DNA from: Cycas panzhihuaensis | Lineage: Eukaryota > Cycadophyta | DNA length: 64,000 nucleotides | Reading direction: 5' to 3' | Assembly (NCBI GenBank): GCA_023213395.1 | Contig: CM041465.1 | Span: forward strand, 9,734,001 to 9,798,000 | Shown here: piece after piece, positions 42,370 through 54,851 of the stretch | Layout of the letters: each line of letters starts with the position of its first letter | Numbering within the stretch: the first letter of the stretch is position 1 | Translations under genes and position numbers: made by a program | Notes under the pieces: model-generated | The model's database searches: none | What the model saw: the letters and a program-made list of their open reading frames with translations, nothing else | What the model was told of the DNA's origin: nothing

Positions 42370-43643
42370 CTTGATGGCGGCAGAGAGCTTCGGGTGAAGG
42401 GACGCCTTGGTGCATAGAGGCGGGCCAGAAGGGTGGTGAGGTTATGAGTGACAATCGAGGGGTCGATTCCCTTCATGTCAGCATAATCCCACGCGAAAAT
42501 GTCTCGAAACTCCTGGAACAGAAGGGAGTATTCCCTTACCTCATCAAGAGAACATTCCAACCCAACCTTAATGACCTTGCCCGGGGCCAAGACTACGTCT
42601 TGAGTTGCCCCCATGCATATGGCGTTGCCCTCCTCGAAGTGGAGAGGGGCAAGATCAATGGGAGGAGGAGGAATAAGAGACGAGATCGGATCAGCAAGCA
42701 TGGATCCGATCGCAAGGATCTTCTGGTGACCAAGCCGGTGGTGACCAGAAGGCAGGTTAGGTGCAAGGCCTGCTAGATGCTCGAGCAGGGCTTCATCATC
42801 CTCGAAATAATCCACCCTATGGATGACCTTACTTCGAGTAGGAGAGGCGCTGGAGGGAGTGAGAGCAACGGGACCGTGATGACCATCGGGTTGCTAAGCT
42901 TCCTTGCGGAAATCTGAAGGAAAAACAGAAAGGTGCCCCTTGGAAGGAGCGAAAGGCAATTCCTCAAAACCATTACCTACGGGGGGTAATGAAAAAGGAG
43001 AACTGGCGACAGGCAGGTCAACACGAGCGATGACGTATGACACGCATAAGGGGCTAGCCTCACCAACGAGAGAGGTTCTAGATGGGGATCTAGAACAAGG
43101 CAGGTGCGACCTATTGGCCTGAAGGAAAGAGACGGGGTGAGGACAATCCTCTTCTTCGTCGAGCGACTCATCATCGCTGAACGAAGTAAGGTACCCGTAG
43201 CTCCCAATGCCAATAGGGGCAAACCGCGTGAGACTAGGAGGAGAAGATGCGGGGTCTTCTTCGGACGGATTAGGTATACCAATAGAACAAGCCAAGGCAT
43301 GACTGGATGAACCTTGGTTTGCCGAACTGGTAGAGCGAGTTTGCTTAGTAAAAGGGCATTTGCGGGGGATCACTCTCATCCCGTCATGGACGAATTTAAG
43401 TTGTCCCCAAAGGGTCGAGCACACGGCTCCCATTTGATCGAGCCATGGACGACCTAGAAGGAGGTTGTAATCCACATCAACGTCAAGGACTACAACGTCG
43501 GCAAGAACGGTCTTATCCTCAAGGGTAAGCGGAATCGCGACAAATCCCAGAGGGGTCTTCTCGCTACCGTCATACCCTTGGCATCGCCAGGGAACGGGTT
43601 CAAAGGCAAAAATACCAAGCTCTTGCATGACACGCAAGGGCAT
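42370..43643 (-). pseudogene. B2 protease and linker to RT
   Basis: 43643-42894 encodes most of the protease: MPLRVMQELGIFAFEPVPWR and VDYNLLLGRPWLDQMGAVCS. The active-site segment with DNGSS lies just upstream in another frame (about 43660). A variable linker follows. Then 42815-42370 encodes IKVGLECSLDEVREYSLLFQ and FAWDYADMKGIDPSIVTHNL, the lead into RT. Two frameshifts separate these parts. Confidence 0.85.
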
Positions 43644-46463
43644 GGCATTGACGGAAGAACCATTGTCGATAACAGTTCTTCAAAGAGTACAATCAGGCGT
43701 ATCGATGGTGATGGTGAATGGGAAGTTCCACTGACGTTCCCTTTCACCGGTAGGGGGAAGATCCTTATGATCAAAGGAAATAGCGGGTCTGCAACCTTGG
43801 GCGACACCCAAAGTGTCGACAGGTACATCACTTGATCCTAAAGCTTCCAGGAGGAGGGCCCGCTGCTCGGGACAACTCCTCAGAACATCCATCAAGGACA
43901 TTCCTGCGGCGACCGTATGGAGCTCGTCCATGACAGAGAAAGGCTTACCCTTTCCAGTAGGTTGGGTAAGTGCCCTTCGGAAATCGTAATGACCCAGGCG
44001 TACAGGAATAGCCTTGGGAAAGAGAGGGACTTCCGGAGGAAGGGTCTCCAGAAGAGGGTCGGAAGGAGCGGAAGAACCAGCAACTCCCGCCGCCTCCTTA
44101 GTGGCTTGAGATCGCGTAAGGGTGAAAGTCAGAGTTGCTTCAAGCAACTGGATCACCTTCTTTCCCCTGTTCCAGGGTCGTGAAGGCGACGAGGTGCTGC
44201 GGCTAGGAGAACGAGAAGAGGAAGAAGAATTTCGAGCGCCCTTCCCTTTGTCGCGGGAAGGACGGGGATCGAGCGATCTTCCTCGATTCTGCTTGTTCTT
44301 GGTTTGCGATTGCGATCGCGTTCCGTGCTTAGGAACGGATCCTTATGAATGGTTGATCCAAATTAGGCCTTGAGGCTGTTTGGGAGAAGAATCGCGTCGA
44401 GGGGCATCCTTTGGATGCTGGGCCCTACAACGCGAATCGTCGTGGAAGCAATCCCCATGAATGGAGCACCACTTCTTCTCAAGCGGAGGGTCAGACCTTC
44501 TCGCTTGAGAGGACTGGGCGTTTCCATTCCTGGGAAGAGGAGCTTGGGTAGTTTGTTGGACCCGTTTGTTTGATGTAGGGGATGAAGGATCTTGAAGCTT
44601 GAGCTCCTTCATTGTACGCTCGAATGAGCGTATAGCTGATGTGAGAGGGTCTAAAGTCCTCTCGGTAGGATGAGAGGAAGACCGCGTCGGCTGGGAAGGT
44701 TTGGTATCTTTGGTAGGGGGTGGTGCCTCACGGCGTTGTGAGGGCTTAAGAGGTTTCTTGAGACTCGCTTGGATCTTAATAGCCTCCAATGCCAAGCACT
44801 TGGCGATCGCGGAATCATATGTGGTCACCCCCATCTTGAGGACTTCCACGTGGACTTCGGGACGAAGCGCATTGACGAACAAGTCTCGCTTCAGCTCCTC
44901 GGGCAATGTTGCCTTAGTGGAGTGAAGCAAGTCATGGAATCGCCGCACAAAGTCACGATTCATCTCATCGTGACCTTGTTTGAGCGAAAGAAGGGACTTC
45001 ATTCCGCTCTCAAATGGACGAGCTACATCAAAATAGTTGATGAACTCATCCACCAATTGCTGGAATGAATGGATTGAATGGGCAGGGAGATGGTAGAACC
45101 ATTTGAGGGCGTCACCCTGCAGGGACCTCGGGAATAGTTTTATCAAAATATGGTCGTAAGCCCAGTAATCGATGCATGCCATAGAGAAACTACAGACATG
45201 CTCCGAAAGTCTCATGACGAAGTTCCATCGAATCTAGGAACTTGGGGATGAGGCGGCAAGTTGGTTCGCAATGCCTCAACCGAAAGGGGTTGACCTAAAG
45301 TCCATGAAGGCACGCCTTGCTCGAATCTAGGATCAACGAATGTCGGTAGGTAATGCACAAGGAGGCGGATGGGGTAGGACACCCATCCCTCCTTGAGGAA
45401 ACGCCCCTTGCTGAAAAGAGGCGTGGGGGTAGGTGCCTTGGAAGGGAGCCGGGTTCCCTTGCGAAGGCACAATGGATGGAATTGCGTTGGAAGAAGGGCA
45501 AGACGGATGTGGAACCGGGTTTTGCCCATATGGGCCACCCGTAAGTGGAGCAACCCCATATGGGTGTAGCGGATCCACCCCATAAACGGGAAGACGGCTT
45601 CCTCTACCCTGCCCCCAAGGTTGAGAGGTATATCCTGGGGGAACATAGAAGGAAGCACCAACGTGCTGGGCTAGAGGATGCGTGGGAGTGGATCCTACAT
45701 GACTAGTGGTTGGAAAGCTAGTAGGGCCAATAGGCCTACTAGGGACGGTATGCGCCACATTAGGGGATGGCACATTGGTTTGATTAGGAGCGGGTATGCT
45801 AACCCTTAATTGAGGGAAAGACACACTTGAGAAGATCCTAAGGCATTAGGACCTTGACGAGGGACGGAAGGTGCCACACATGCCCCACCGCAGAAATGAG
45901 TGGGACGTGCGTGTAACGCGGGATTTGTGGTCATAGGAAGGGTGGATGAGGATGAGGCATGAGGCGGAGGAGCGGAAGAGGAAGAGGCTCCTCCATGAAG
46001 GGCATCCTCAAACCACCTAGACGCTTGATTGCAAGCGTCTTTGTAAGCAACACTCGTTGAAAGCTTCAACTACGTCAACGAGAGGAGTCCCCACACACTC
46101 GTAAGAGGTGATTAGAACCTCAAACAAGGTAGGATCCTCGAAACGTTCCTCATAAGAATTGCCAACTACGTTTGAACCCTCAAGAGGAATGGGTCCTTCT
46201 ACGGCATGGGTAGAAGGATGAGCATCAAAAGAAAGGTGTTGGTCGTTTGGATAATAAAGGGGGTCGTCACCCTCTTGGGTGGACCCAGGAATAACATGAG
46301 GAAAGGCATGGGTTTCCATGGCTAAAGTGTGGTAGGCCCAATCGGAAGAGTATCCCTCCATAGTCGGATCGGAATCCGACGAGGCAAGAAGGCGATACTC
46401 GGGTCCTCTAACAAAGGAGGTAGACCGCGCAAACGACGAGCGAAACGCCACATGCAAGGTCAA
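43644..46463 (-). pseudogene. gag: B2 Gag, mostly open core with frameshifts
   Basis: The N-terminus (46463-46017) holds MEGYSSDWAYHTLAMETHAF. A Pro-rich linker (45824-45212) contains GYTSQPWGQGRGSRLPVYGV. The core frame 45215-44343 is open for 290 codons: HSFQQLVDEFINYFDVARPF, NALRPEVHVEVLKMGVTT and the knuckle CSIHGDCFHDDSRC (CX2HX4HX4C, about 44427-44470). 44156-43680 encodes the C-terminus and the protease start. Gag packages the element RNA. Frameshifts near the start and after the knuckle interrupt it. Confidence 0.88.
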
Positions 46464-46626
46464 CCGACAATGTTAGGAAAGGAGAAAGAGCGGTAAAACA
46501 CACGCGTTGGGGGTTACCCAACGTGGAGATCGAGATAAGTATGAAAAGGATCACACAAGAGTAGCGAAACCAACCGAAGAGAGCGAAACTAGCTCCCTTA
46601 CTGGCAGTCCCCAGTATGGTCGCCAA
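46464..46626 (-). other. B2 leader and primer-binding site
   Basis: 46608-46625 on the - strand reads TGGCGACCATACTGGGGA, one base from the 5' LTR. The short leader to gag holds no upstream frame of the kind known from Ogre. Confidence 0.75.
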
Positions 46627-49221
46627 TGGACGCGCTGCTACGGGATAACTACCTAACTGATAGGTGTAAGGGAGAGTGAGTGGTGGAATGATAGAAGGTG
46701 GGACCTAAAAGATGGGTAACTACCATGCAGGCGCCCGTCTTGGGAGGCGAGTTCGAGATCCTGCAATGGAGTATGGCTACTATCGGGTGACCCTTCACGC
46801 TTGAATAAGAATTTGAAGGTGCGTGGGGCAAACTGGGTTGACACAGGAATAGGACCCTCCCACCCTTGGGTGGCCAGAAGGGGGGAAGAGAAGACCTAAT
46901 GGAGACAGGCCAAGAGCAAGCCTACACAACCTAACCAGGTACACGAGTGATGCGGGAAGCAAGGCACTCGTGTGGTTAAGGAGAGAGGAGGAAAAGTAGG
47001 GGAGGGGAGGACTCCTACAATCTTTCCTACGAATGATAAAGGTGCATGAAACAAGGCAAACGAATCACAAACAAGTACCAAACCAATTTTCCCCTTTTAT
47101 CCTTCAATGTGCTAATTACTACAAGAGAAATAAAAGGAAAAGAAAGGGTAGCGGAGGGGAATGAAACGTGCACCTAGACCGAAGGCGTGCGAGACAAAGT
47201 AGCCTTCTCAAGGAGCACCCAACCACTCCGCGCAACGTACTGGATGCGAGATATTGCAGCAGACGAAAGAGGGGGGGGCTTCATTACCTTCCCCGGAAAA
47301 TCAAATGCGATGCCAAGAAAGAAAGGAAGCACCAACTAATAATGAAGTAGCATTAAAACATAACGCATACGAAGGTGCTTACCGGTAGCTAGGCCCACGG
47401 GCGATGCACTCCACGCTTCCCAAGTACCTGCAAGCAATAGCGGTCTCTTTCTCTTCCCAAAGGAAGAGCACTAACATGCAACACAAAAACTCTAACAATA
47501 TATACCTAAATAACATAAACGAGAATCTGAATATACATGCGTTAGTGCTAATCCAACAATGAAAGTATCAAAAGAAAGTGACCAAAGTGAAAGTAAATGA
47601 CCGGGTAAGCCTCGGAGTGGCCTACCTCCCGCAAATAGTGCCCAAACCTCCCCCCAAGAGCCATGAGGCAGCGAGGAGAAAGTCAAGAGCAAGGGCTAGA
47701 AAATGGCAGCAAAAAGGGACAAAGAGAGGCCCAAGGGTACCCACAGCGAACCAGGATGCTATGAGGAGCAAACCGGGTGACCCGGGGAAGAAAGGTGGAG
47801 CAAGAAACCAGCAGTTGGGACTTATGAGTGGTGCCCAAACCTGAGCAAAAGGCCCCAAATCAGTGCTGCAACTTGTGACAGTGCTGGTTTGGGCAAACAA
47901 AGGGAGCCTTCAAACCCTTGTTTGCAAGCCAAGGGAAGCACGAGGCGAGAGGGAGGTTTTGGAGGGCCTAGAGCCGCCTAGGGAGCGTGGAAGGTGGTAC
48001 GGAATCCACCCAGCTCCTCTCCAAAACCTATGCAACCCCTCAACGCTACGGCTTGACAAAGAAACGCAGGCAAGAAGCACAGGGAGAGTGGTATAACAGT
48101 CCCCAAAAGGGAGGCAAACCAACTCTCAAGCAACAAGCAAGAACAGATGGGCTGAAGCATAAATATCACAAGAAAACCAGTATAAAACAAGGAATACCTG
48201 AAAAGGAGAGGCAAGGGATTTACCTCAGCCAAAGGGCAGCGGAGAGGGGCTGATAAAATAGCCCAGATCTGAAGTGGAGCATGTTTGAGGCCCTACTACG
48301 GAGATGTGACGGGAAACACCTGCACTTGGGGCACTTATGGACTGCCTGGGCGAAGATCAGCTGGAAACCACTTCAAAGGAGCCCTCTCCAAGGCGTTTGA
48401 GAGGCTGGGAGAATGTCTCAGCCATGCCAAAGGAGAGCCAGGTCAGTATGAAGGGTGCAGTCCGATTCTTGAAGAAAACAGCAGAGAAGAGCAGAGCAGG
48501 AGAGTGTTTCCTTGAGAGCAATTCCAAAAGTGAGCCAAAAAAATCCTTGAAAATGAGCCAAAAAGGGCTTAAGTACTCAAGAAAAACCCTAAAGCGTGTG
48601 ATTAGGGTGCAGCTGGAAGAGAAATAAAGCACGAGCTATGTAGCAGTTTCGCAATAAATGCGAAATTGCCACGATGAATTTTTAAAAATAACCTGAGACA
48701 GTCGTACCGCCGGGAATTTTGCGGTACCGCGGATATTCCGGCGGTACCGCGAAAAATCTGGCGGTACGCACCTAGAGCCAAAACTGGGGCCCACCAACTT
48801 GGTCTAGTAGGGATGACAGAAAAGGCTAATGGAAAGCTAGAACACCTACCCGGGAGCAAACAAGCCAACAAAACAGGTCCAAAGGAGCAAAAATAGGGCT
48901 CGAGTGGGGTGGCAAGTTGACCAAACGATGATGAGTCATCACACGGGCAGAGGTGGCGCAAACCTAGTGGATCCTGGAGTGAGGAGGGCAGATGCGGGAA
49001 GTAATACGGTCACCAGGGTGCCACACTCGCTGGGAGTGTGCCCCTGCTATAGTCGTCATAGGCTAAAATAAGTGTGGACGACTACAAGGTCGCCCACAAA
49101 GTCATACACATGCAGATACGCAAGCAAACATCCAGTAAAAGAAAGAGATGATAATGCGAGAGACATACCTGCACTTACCTGAGTCGGTGATTCCGTATCC
49201 ATTCCCAGAAGCCGGGAAACA
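46627..49221 (-). repeat. B2 right (5') LTR
   Basis: It starts TGGACGCGCTGC beside the primer-binding site and ends GGGAAACA before gaaag. It carries the best preserved regulatory block of all B LTRs (see 48584-48771). Confidence 0.93.
48584..48771 (-). promoter_or_regulatory. LTR regulatory block: telobox pair, hairpin, 20-bp GTACC array
   Basis: A telobox AAACCCTAA (48584-48592) faces TTAGGG (48602-48607). Next is the hairpin TTTCGCA-ataaa-TGCGAAA (48647-48665). From 48703 on, three units of 20 bp each begin gtaccgc (near 48703, 48724 and 48744), and a fourth partial unit gtacgc follows; two of the junctions give a perfect gcggtaccgc. The block lies 450-640 bp inside the LTR start in element sense. 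Promoter or enhancer function is inferred from position and conservation in C. Confidence 0.6.
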
Positions 49222-49226
49222 GAAAG

Positions 49227-49432
49227 TGAGGAGCCTCTCAAGGAAGATTGTATCTTGGAGAGAAAATCTGCCAAAATAAGACATAAGACACATGAATCTT
49301 TCAGGATTGGAGTAGCAGGATAATTGCCTAGTAAGGCCAAGTGGTTTAGTAGGTAACAAGGAGAACAACACTTCCCCCATCTCTAATTCTAAGCCAAACA
49401 TGAGTTGGCTATTTTCCAAGGAAGAGGAGCCA
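49227..49432 (+). pseudogene. A2 integrase tail and polypurine tract
   Basis: The sequence continues from 32625: LERKSAKIRHKTHESFRIGV, then a stop and LPSKAKWFSR-like residues, as in A1 12575-12735. A purine tract (ccaaggaagaggagcca) ends at 49432 right before the LTR. Confidence 0.85.
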
Positions 49433-50492
49433 TGATCCAGGAGGATCTACCATATGTTTACAGGATGTAGAAAAATGCTAGGCATTGGTATAACTAAAAG
49501 AGATATGGCCAAATGGTATCAAACTTATATGAAATTTTATTTAAAGGAAGAAGAAACATCCTACTACATGTTTATAAAAGGTGGGATTCAGAAAATATCA
49601 TTTGATTAGAGTTCAAGCCTTGTTTTGTATAAAATTAATCCCACAGCTAGCAGAAAAATAGCAAATACATATTATCATTAAATGAATAAAAATGTGGACA
49701 AATGACATCCAAATGAGCTAAAATTTTGAGGAAGTGGAGGAGACATTATTCCTACATGTGTACCAAATTTGGGCAGAATTGGAGTATGTTAAGGTCAGTT
49801 ATAAGCTGAAACTTTTAAGAATTGCATGAAGGCCACTTGGACAGGAGAAAAACAACAAATAGATATTATTATTAAATGAATAAAAATGTAGTCAAATGAC
49901 ATCCAAATGAGCTAAAATTTTGAGGCAATGGAGGGAACATGTGTTCCTATATGTGTACCAAATTTGCACTAAATTAGAGTCTGTTAAGGTCAGTTACAAG
50001 CCACAACTTTTAAGAATTGCATGAAGGCCACTTGGACAACATGCATTCTGGTGGTTAGTGGTTATACTTGCATGATTGCCACTTGTTAAATATGCAATTT
50101 TGGTTTCTTTCTATAAATTGAGCCCTATTACAGGTTAGAGAGGTAGTTCTTGGAGGTGAAAGGCACTTGACTTGGGAAGCATCCTTGGAGAAGCATTTTG
50201 GAGGGTTGGAGTCCCCCTTATGGTATAATTGTATCATTTATTCCTTGTAATTTAACCATTCTTTTGCTAGTTGATTTCTCCACCATTAAATAGAGATTTT
50301 CATAGTTTAATAAAAGTACTACTCCTCATAATTTTAGAGCAATGTTAAGAATAAATGATTTGGTGTAGAATTTCCTTTTGTAGGCTCATTGTTGTTTTGA
50401 TGTTATTGAGATTTCTACACTAACTCCTAGGATCTCAAGGAGAAAAGGTTGATAATTGACTTCTTCATAAATTAAGCTCTATTGTGGGATCA
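49433..50492 (+). repeat. A2 3' LTR
   Basis: It starts TGATCCAGGAGG and ends GTGGGATCA. The TATA box tataaat lies at 50112-50118. It carries the three 180-bp repeats of the family. The bases after it (taaag) do not recur before 32225, in line with the lost 5' end. Confidence 0.92.
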
Positions 50493-51337
50493 TAAAGCAA
50501 TATATAAAGAAGCAACAATAACAAAGCAAACATGGAAGATAAGAAAACATATTTAGCATCTTTCCATTTCAATTTTTAGTTCAAGTTATTCGAAAATAAC
50601 TTGCATTATTTTCTAAAAGAAATCTCAATTATACGACTTGTATTGCCAATTCTTATCTTGTATGCACACTTGACTTGGTTGAAATAGACCATGGTTGGCC
50701 AAAGTTTAGGCTTTAACGAAGGTGCAAGTTTCATACTGGGTCTGGTCTTAACCAAAATAGTGGTGGAGGGACAAGTTAGCCATACCTACATCCTCCAATT
50801 AGAGATAATCCTAATAACCACCCAGAAAAATTAAAAACTTTAATCAAGATTAAAATATACTCAGTCCAATATCCATCATAGTCATGGGATATGCATGTAC
50901 CATTTGACTCTTTAGAGAAAGTATATGGGTGCTCACTAGTGAACTAGGTAAGGATTGGGAGTACCTGGGCTCCATTGTGACTTAGATTTTATCACCAAGT
51001 GTAGGTGAGGCTATCGTGAGTGAAGGCCTTAATACATATACTAGAACCCCCTTAGGCATCAAAACCTCAACTACTTTGGACTTGAGATAGAGGTTTGGGT
51101 TTAATCACACATCCTATATTAGACTTAGTTTTCTAGTTGTGTGCACACACATGCTAGCTTCCACATGGGCATAATCTTAATTTTATGATCGCATGATACA
51201 TCATTTATCTTTCTGATCCTTATATTGCTATTTATACACATCAAAAAACCCTATTGTGTCAGGAGTATTTGGCACAATTGTTGGTAGCCTATTATCATCA
51301 CTTATTACTTAATCATATTTCTCCTTGTTGTGCCAGG
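50493..51337. other. Unassigned DNA between A2 and C
   Basis: AT-rich sequence with no frame above 60 codons and no repeat shared with the rest of the window. It could be host intergenic DNA or older decayed element DNA. I see no RNA gene or regulatory motif in it. Confidence 0.5.
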
Positions 51338-54300
51338 TGTTTCCTGACTATTGGGAATGGACATGGATGGCTCGACTTAGGTAAGTTCAGGTATGCTTCT
51401 ATCTTCACTTTTGTCAATTTTAGAAATAGTTGATTAAGATGCAGTATGTACATTGCATTCTAATTGATTGACTATACGATCATTATATATTGTTCACTTA
51501 TTCATATTACATCTTGACGCTTTTAGCCTATGATGACCAGGGATACACATCCCATGGTACTCCATGACCTTCCTCCATATCTCCACATGTCCCTAAGCAC
51601 TTTTTGGCTCTTGTAGCCTAGTTTGCATCATTTCCTGATGTGACACAGCCCCTAACACCTTATTTAGGCTGGTTGTCACCTTTATATGCCATTTGTCTCT
51701 TCTTCTGGAGTCCTTGACCATCGTTTCCCACCTAGTGTGGTCCCTTTATGTCCTATGATCCTTCCTTGACAACTTGACACTGCATCATGCTCTCTCAGGG
51801 TCTATGACCCCCCCCCTTTTGGCAGCCTCCAAGCTCCCCCTTTTTTCTTTTTGCCTTAGTTTTGGTCGCACCACTGTAAACACCACGGTACCGCTGTAAA
51901 CTCCACAGTACCACTACAAACTTCATGGTACCATGAAGTTTACCTTAATGTGATTGGTCATAAGTCTTTTTTTTGTCTGGCCATGACTAATTTTATATTA
52001 AATACAAAATCACCACATGGCAATAGAATGTTTCCTGCCTAGGGCGAACCCTAATCACTCATTGAGTTAGGGTTAGGCTTAAAATCCCAAAATTCACTTC
52101 ATTTGTCTCTCTTCTTACTCTCTATTTCTCTTCTCTTCTAAAAGAAGTTCTGAAATAAGTTCCAACTTTGATATACTGGCTCTATCTTTTAGCTACCACC
52201 TCCAATAGGACATAAAACATAGGTCACAAGTCTGCAACAGGGCCAGCTAAGACAGAGCCACGTCCCCAATGTATTACCAAGCCTCAAGTTGCACTTCTTC
52301 AACAAGTTATGCTTCTCTTTTATTGTATTGCAGGGATCTCCAGTAATCCCCCAAAGGAGCCCTCTTTCTCACCCAGTTTACCAAGTAGATCTACCATAGA
52401 TCTACTATTACTAGGTACCTACAAATCATTCTTTGATTCTTTTCTTTCATAGGATAAGTGGCTTTCCTACTTGTCTTTTTCTACTTGCACATGTGAAGGT
52501 TTCTTTCTTTTCTTCCTTATTGGGAGGTAAACCCTCCTATCTGTTGGCTTATCCTCCTCCTCCCTTAAAGTTTTCTTGGGTCCATTTAAGGAGGTAATAG
52601 GAGAAGAGGTCCACAGGAGAGTGAAAGGAGTTTTAGGTAGGGTTCTATACCCATACGTCTTCTCCTCAAGGGTAGCCCCCTTCTCTCCTTCACTGTTCCT
52701 TCTCCATACCTTCCTTGCTTACCTAAAAAATTATTGGAGTAGGGGATTCCCACTGATTATAGTGTAGGTAGCCCATTTCTATGCCTGTAACCAGCCACCA
52801 AGGATCACAAATAACCAAGTCATCAAGCCCTTTTGTGTCCTTTTCAACATTAGGACCTGATTTTGCAACTTTTACAGCTTTTGTAACTTTTACAGCTTTC
52901 TTGCAACTTTTTTTTTCCATATGCAAAACCTGTCTTGCACTTGCTATTGAGTAGCCTTAACCTTCCTAGCCATTGGCTTGAGTGCTTGGAGATGTGTAGA
53001 CCTTGCTTAGATAGGAGGGTTAGCCATTCCAAGGCTACTTGTCTTCTTCCCTTTCACCCCGCTTTTCTTGCATTACTTGTTAGTTCTGCATACAAGGTGT
53101 AAACAATACTAGCATTATGTGTTTTATTATTTAGTAGATATTTGTTGATTCTATTATCTTTTGCTCCCTTTCATTTTTAAAAGAATGTATACATACATAT
53201 ACATTTTATTATATGCATTTTCTCCCTACACATATTTAGTGCCCCTTAGGAAAGGGCAAACTTCATGTCGTGCAGGTTCTATACACTTCAGAGAGAACAA
53301 AGACCTTCATTATAGGTATGTCTTTCTTCCCTTGTTATTATTATTATGCTTTGAAATTCCATGGAGGCAATTTCCACTTCTTTTTAGTCTCTTTTCATTT
53401 GAGTTTTGGGGAAGGTAAGGAAGCCCCCTCTCATTGGCGCTCTTTTCACCATGCCATCTGTGACAAGGCACATTAAGGAGTAAAGTTCAGACTATGAAGG
53501 AAGCAAGAAAGATGCTACATCGACCATTTGCTTCTCGGGTACGTTTGTCCTACTTTATTTTTCCTATTCTCACCCTTCTCCTCCTTTGCTCCTAAATGAG
53601 AAAGAGAGATGAAAGGATTATACTTCTTACATTCTATTGGTTTTTATTGCTTCCCTCATGTTGATGCATAGAGGGAAATTAGTTAATTTACACCAATAGG
53701 TGTTACCTTTCTCTAGCCATGCCCTTACTTGTTCCCTCTCTCACCTAAACCCTCGTTTCCACTAGGATTTGGATGAGGCGAGTTATGCATTTACCCCTTT
53801 GCACTTCGCTCCTCTCTTGCATATTATTGGGTGGGTTTGCATTTCATGCTTGCATTCCTTTCCTTGGTTACTTGCTTGCCCTTCTTTTTCTCTTGATTGT
53901 GAAAGATAAAGAGAGGGAGGTTAGTATCTAGGAAACAAGAGTGAGTGTGTCATTTCTTTTGAATTCATTTGCTTTACTATTAAGAAACGAAATATAAACA
54001 ACATTAACCTGCACCCCTACATTCCCTTGCCTCACAACAAACATAAGTGTAGGAATAATATACCTTATTTCACCTCTTAAACCAAACCCTCATTTTAGGT
54101 GTAGTGCCTTGAGGGTACCTCCTCCAAGGGCACCTTTCCTCTCTTTCAGCAAAGCCTCCCTTGGCTTCGCCCCTTTACCCAAAGTTGGTCCATCAACCTA
54201 ACTTCCTTCTGATTCACTCATGCTACTAGCCCCTTGCGACTTGCGTGTGAGTCTCCCTTCCTCTTGGTTAGGGCCCATTCCACTCATCTTCTCTTTATAA

Positions 54301-54594
54301 GAGGAGGTGTGCCTTCACCTTTACCCTCTTTCCTTAGCCATCCAAGACGGGAGGGTCCTTTAGAGGCTATTCAGGAAATTGAGGAGATCCCTCTTTTACC
54401 TCCAACTCTGAATCAAGGAGGTGTTTACCTAGAAGGGAGTTTGTGCACCATTTGCATGTCCTCGAATCTGTGTTCTAGTGCATGGATGTCCTTTGTGAGT
54501 GATCATTCTTATTTACCCTTATAGGTCCTTAGCCACGAATTATTAGTTATGTTGGCCCAATCTCTTCCAATCTGGTGACCCCCCCAGAGGTGCA
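51338..54594 (+). repeat. C 5' LTR
   Basis: It starts TGTTTCCTGACTATTGGGAA, which aligns with the B LTR start TGTTTCCCGGCTTCTGGGAA read on its sense strand, including the following caggtatg. It ends near gaggtgca (54594), eight bases before the primer-binding site; the exact end could be up to six bases further. The bases before it (ccagg) cannot be tested as a target duplication because the 3' LTR is outside. A few short frames are not coding. Confidence 0.8.
51866..52073 (+). promoter_or_regulatory. C LTR array and inverted telobox pair
   Basis: Four units of about 20-21 bp with gtacc at the joints (51866-51943: ccacggtaccgctg, cacagtaccactac, catggtaccatg) correspond to the B array. ACCCTAA (52048-52054) and TTAGGGT (52067-52073) follow, as in B. 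Both sit at the same distance from the LTR start as in B2. Confidence 0.6.
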
Positions 54595-54601
54595 ATTCTG
54601 C

Positions 54602-54618
54602 TGGCGACTATACTAGGG
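54602..54618 (+). other. C primer-binding site (Tat type)
   Basis: TGGCGACTATACTAGGG corresponds to the B2 site TGGCGACCATACTGGGG with two changes. Confidence 0.75.
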
Positions 54619-54851
54619 ACTCGTCAGTAAGGGATCTATCTTCTTCCATTCACTTTTAGTGCTACTTCCCCTCCAGTAGCTCTCCTCGATTCATTGGGCA
54701 ACCCCCAACACTTATCATCTTACCATCTCTTTTTCTTCCAACCTTTAGGAGAGACTTGTATCGAGTGATTTTCTCATCGTTTATAAGGCCTCCCTCCTTC
54801 GTTAGAGGACTGTTTACTATCCCCTTCCATCATCAAATTCTGAATTGACCA

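Larger units (their letters stand above)
32626..49221 (-). mobile_element. Tat-lineage Ty3/gypsy element B2, full length, 16.6 kb
   Basis: The target duplication gaaag lies at 32621-32625 and 49222-49226, inside the A2 remnant. It has LTRs of 2574 and 2595 bp, a primer-binding site, gag, protease, RT, RNase H and integrase on the - strand, an antisense gene with an intron on the + strand, a second RNase H on the - strand and a polypurine tract. By eye a 210-base part of the two LTRs differs at about 5% of positions, nearly all transitions. It is the best preserved Tat copy here but carries at least four frame breaks. Confidence 0.94.

Noticed and set aside
50493-51337. Possible host gene or RNA gene between A2 and C
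   Set aside because: No frame, splice pattern, tRNA fold or promoter signature could be recognised by reading both strands.
52048-52073. CCCTAA/TTAGGG as telomeric DNA
   Set aside because: There is only one copy in each direction, at a fixed LTR position; it is a telobox-like promoter motif rather than an interstitial telomere.
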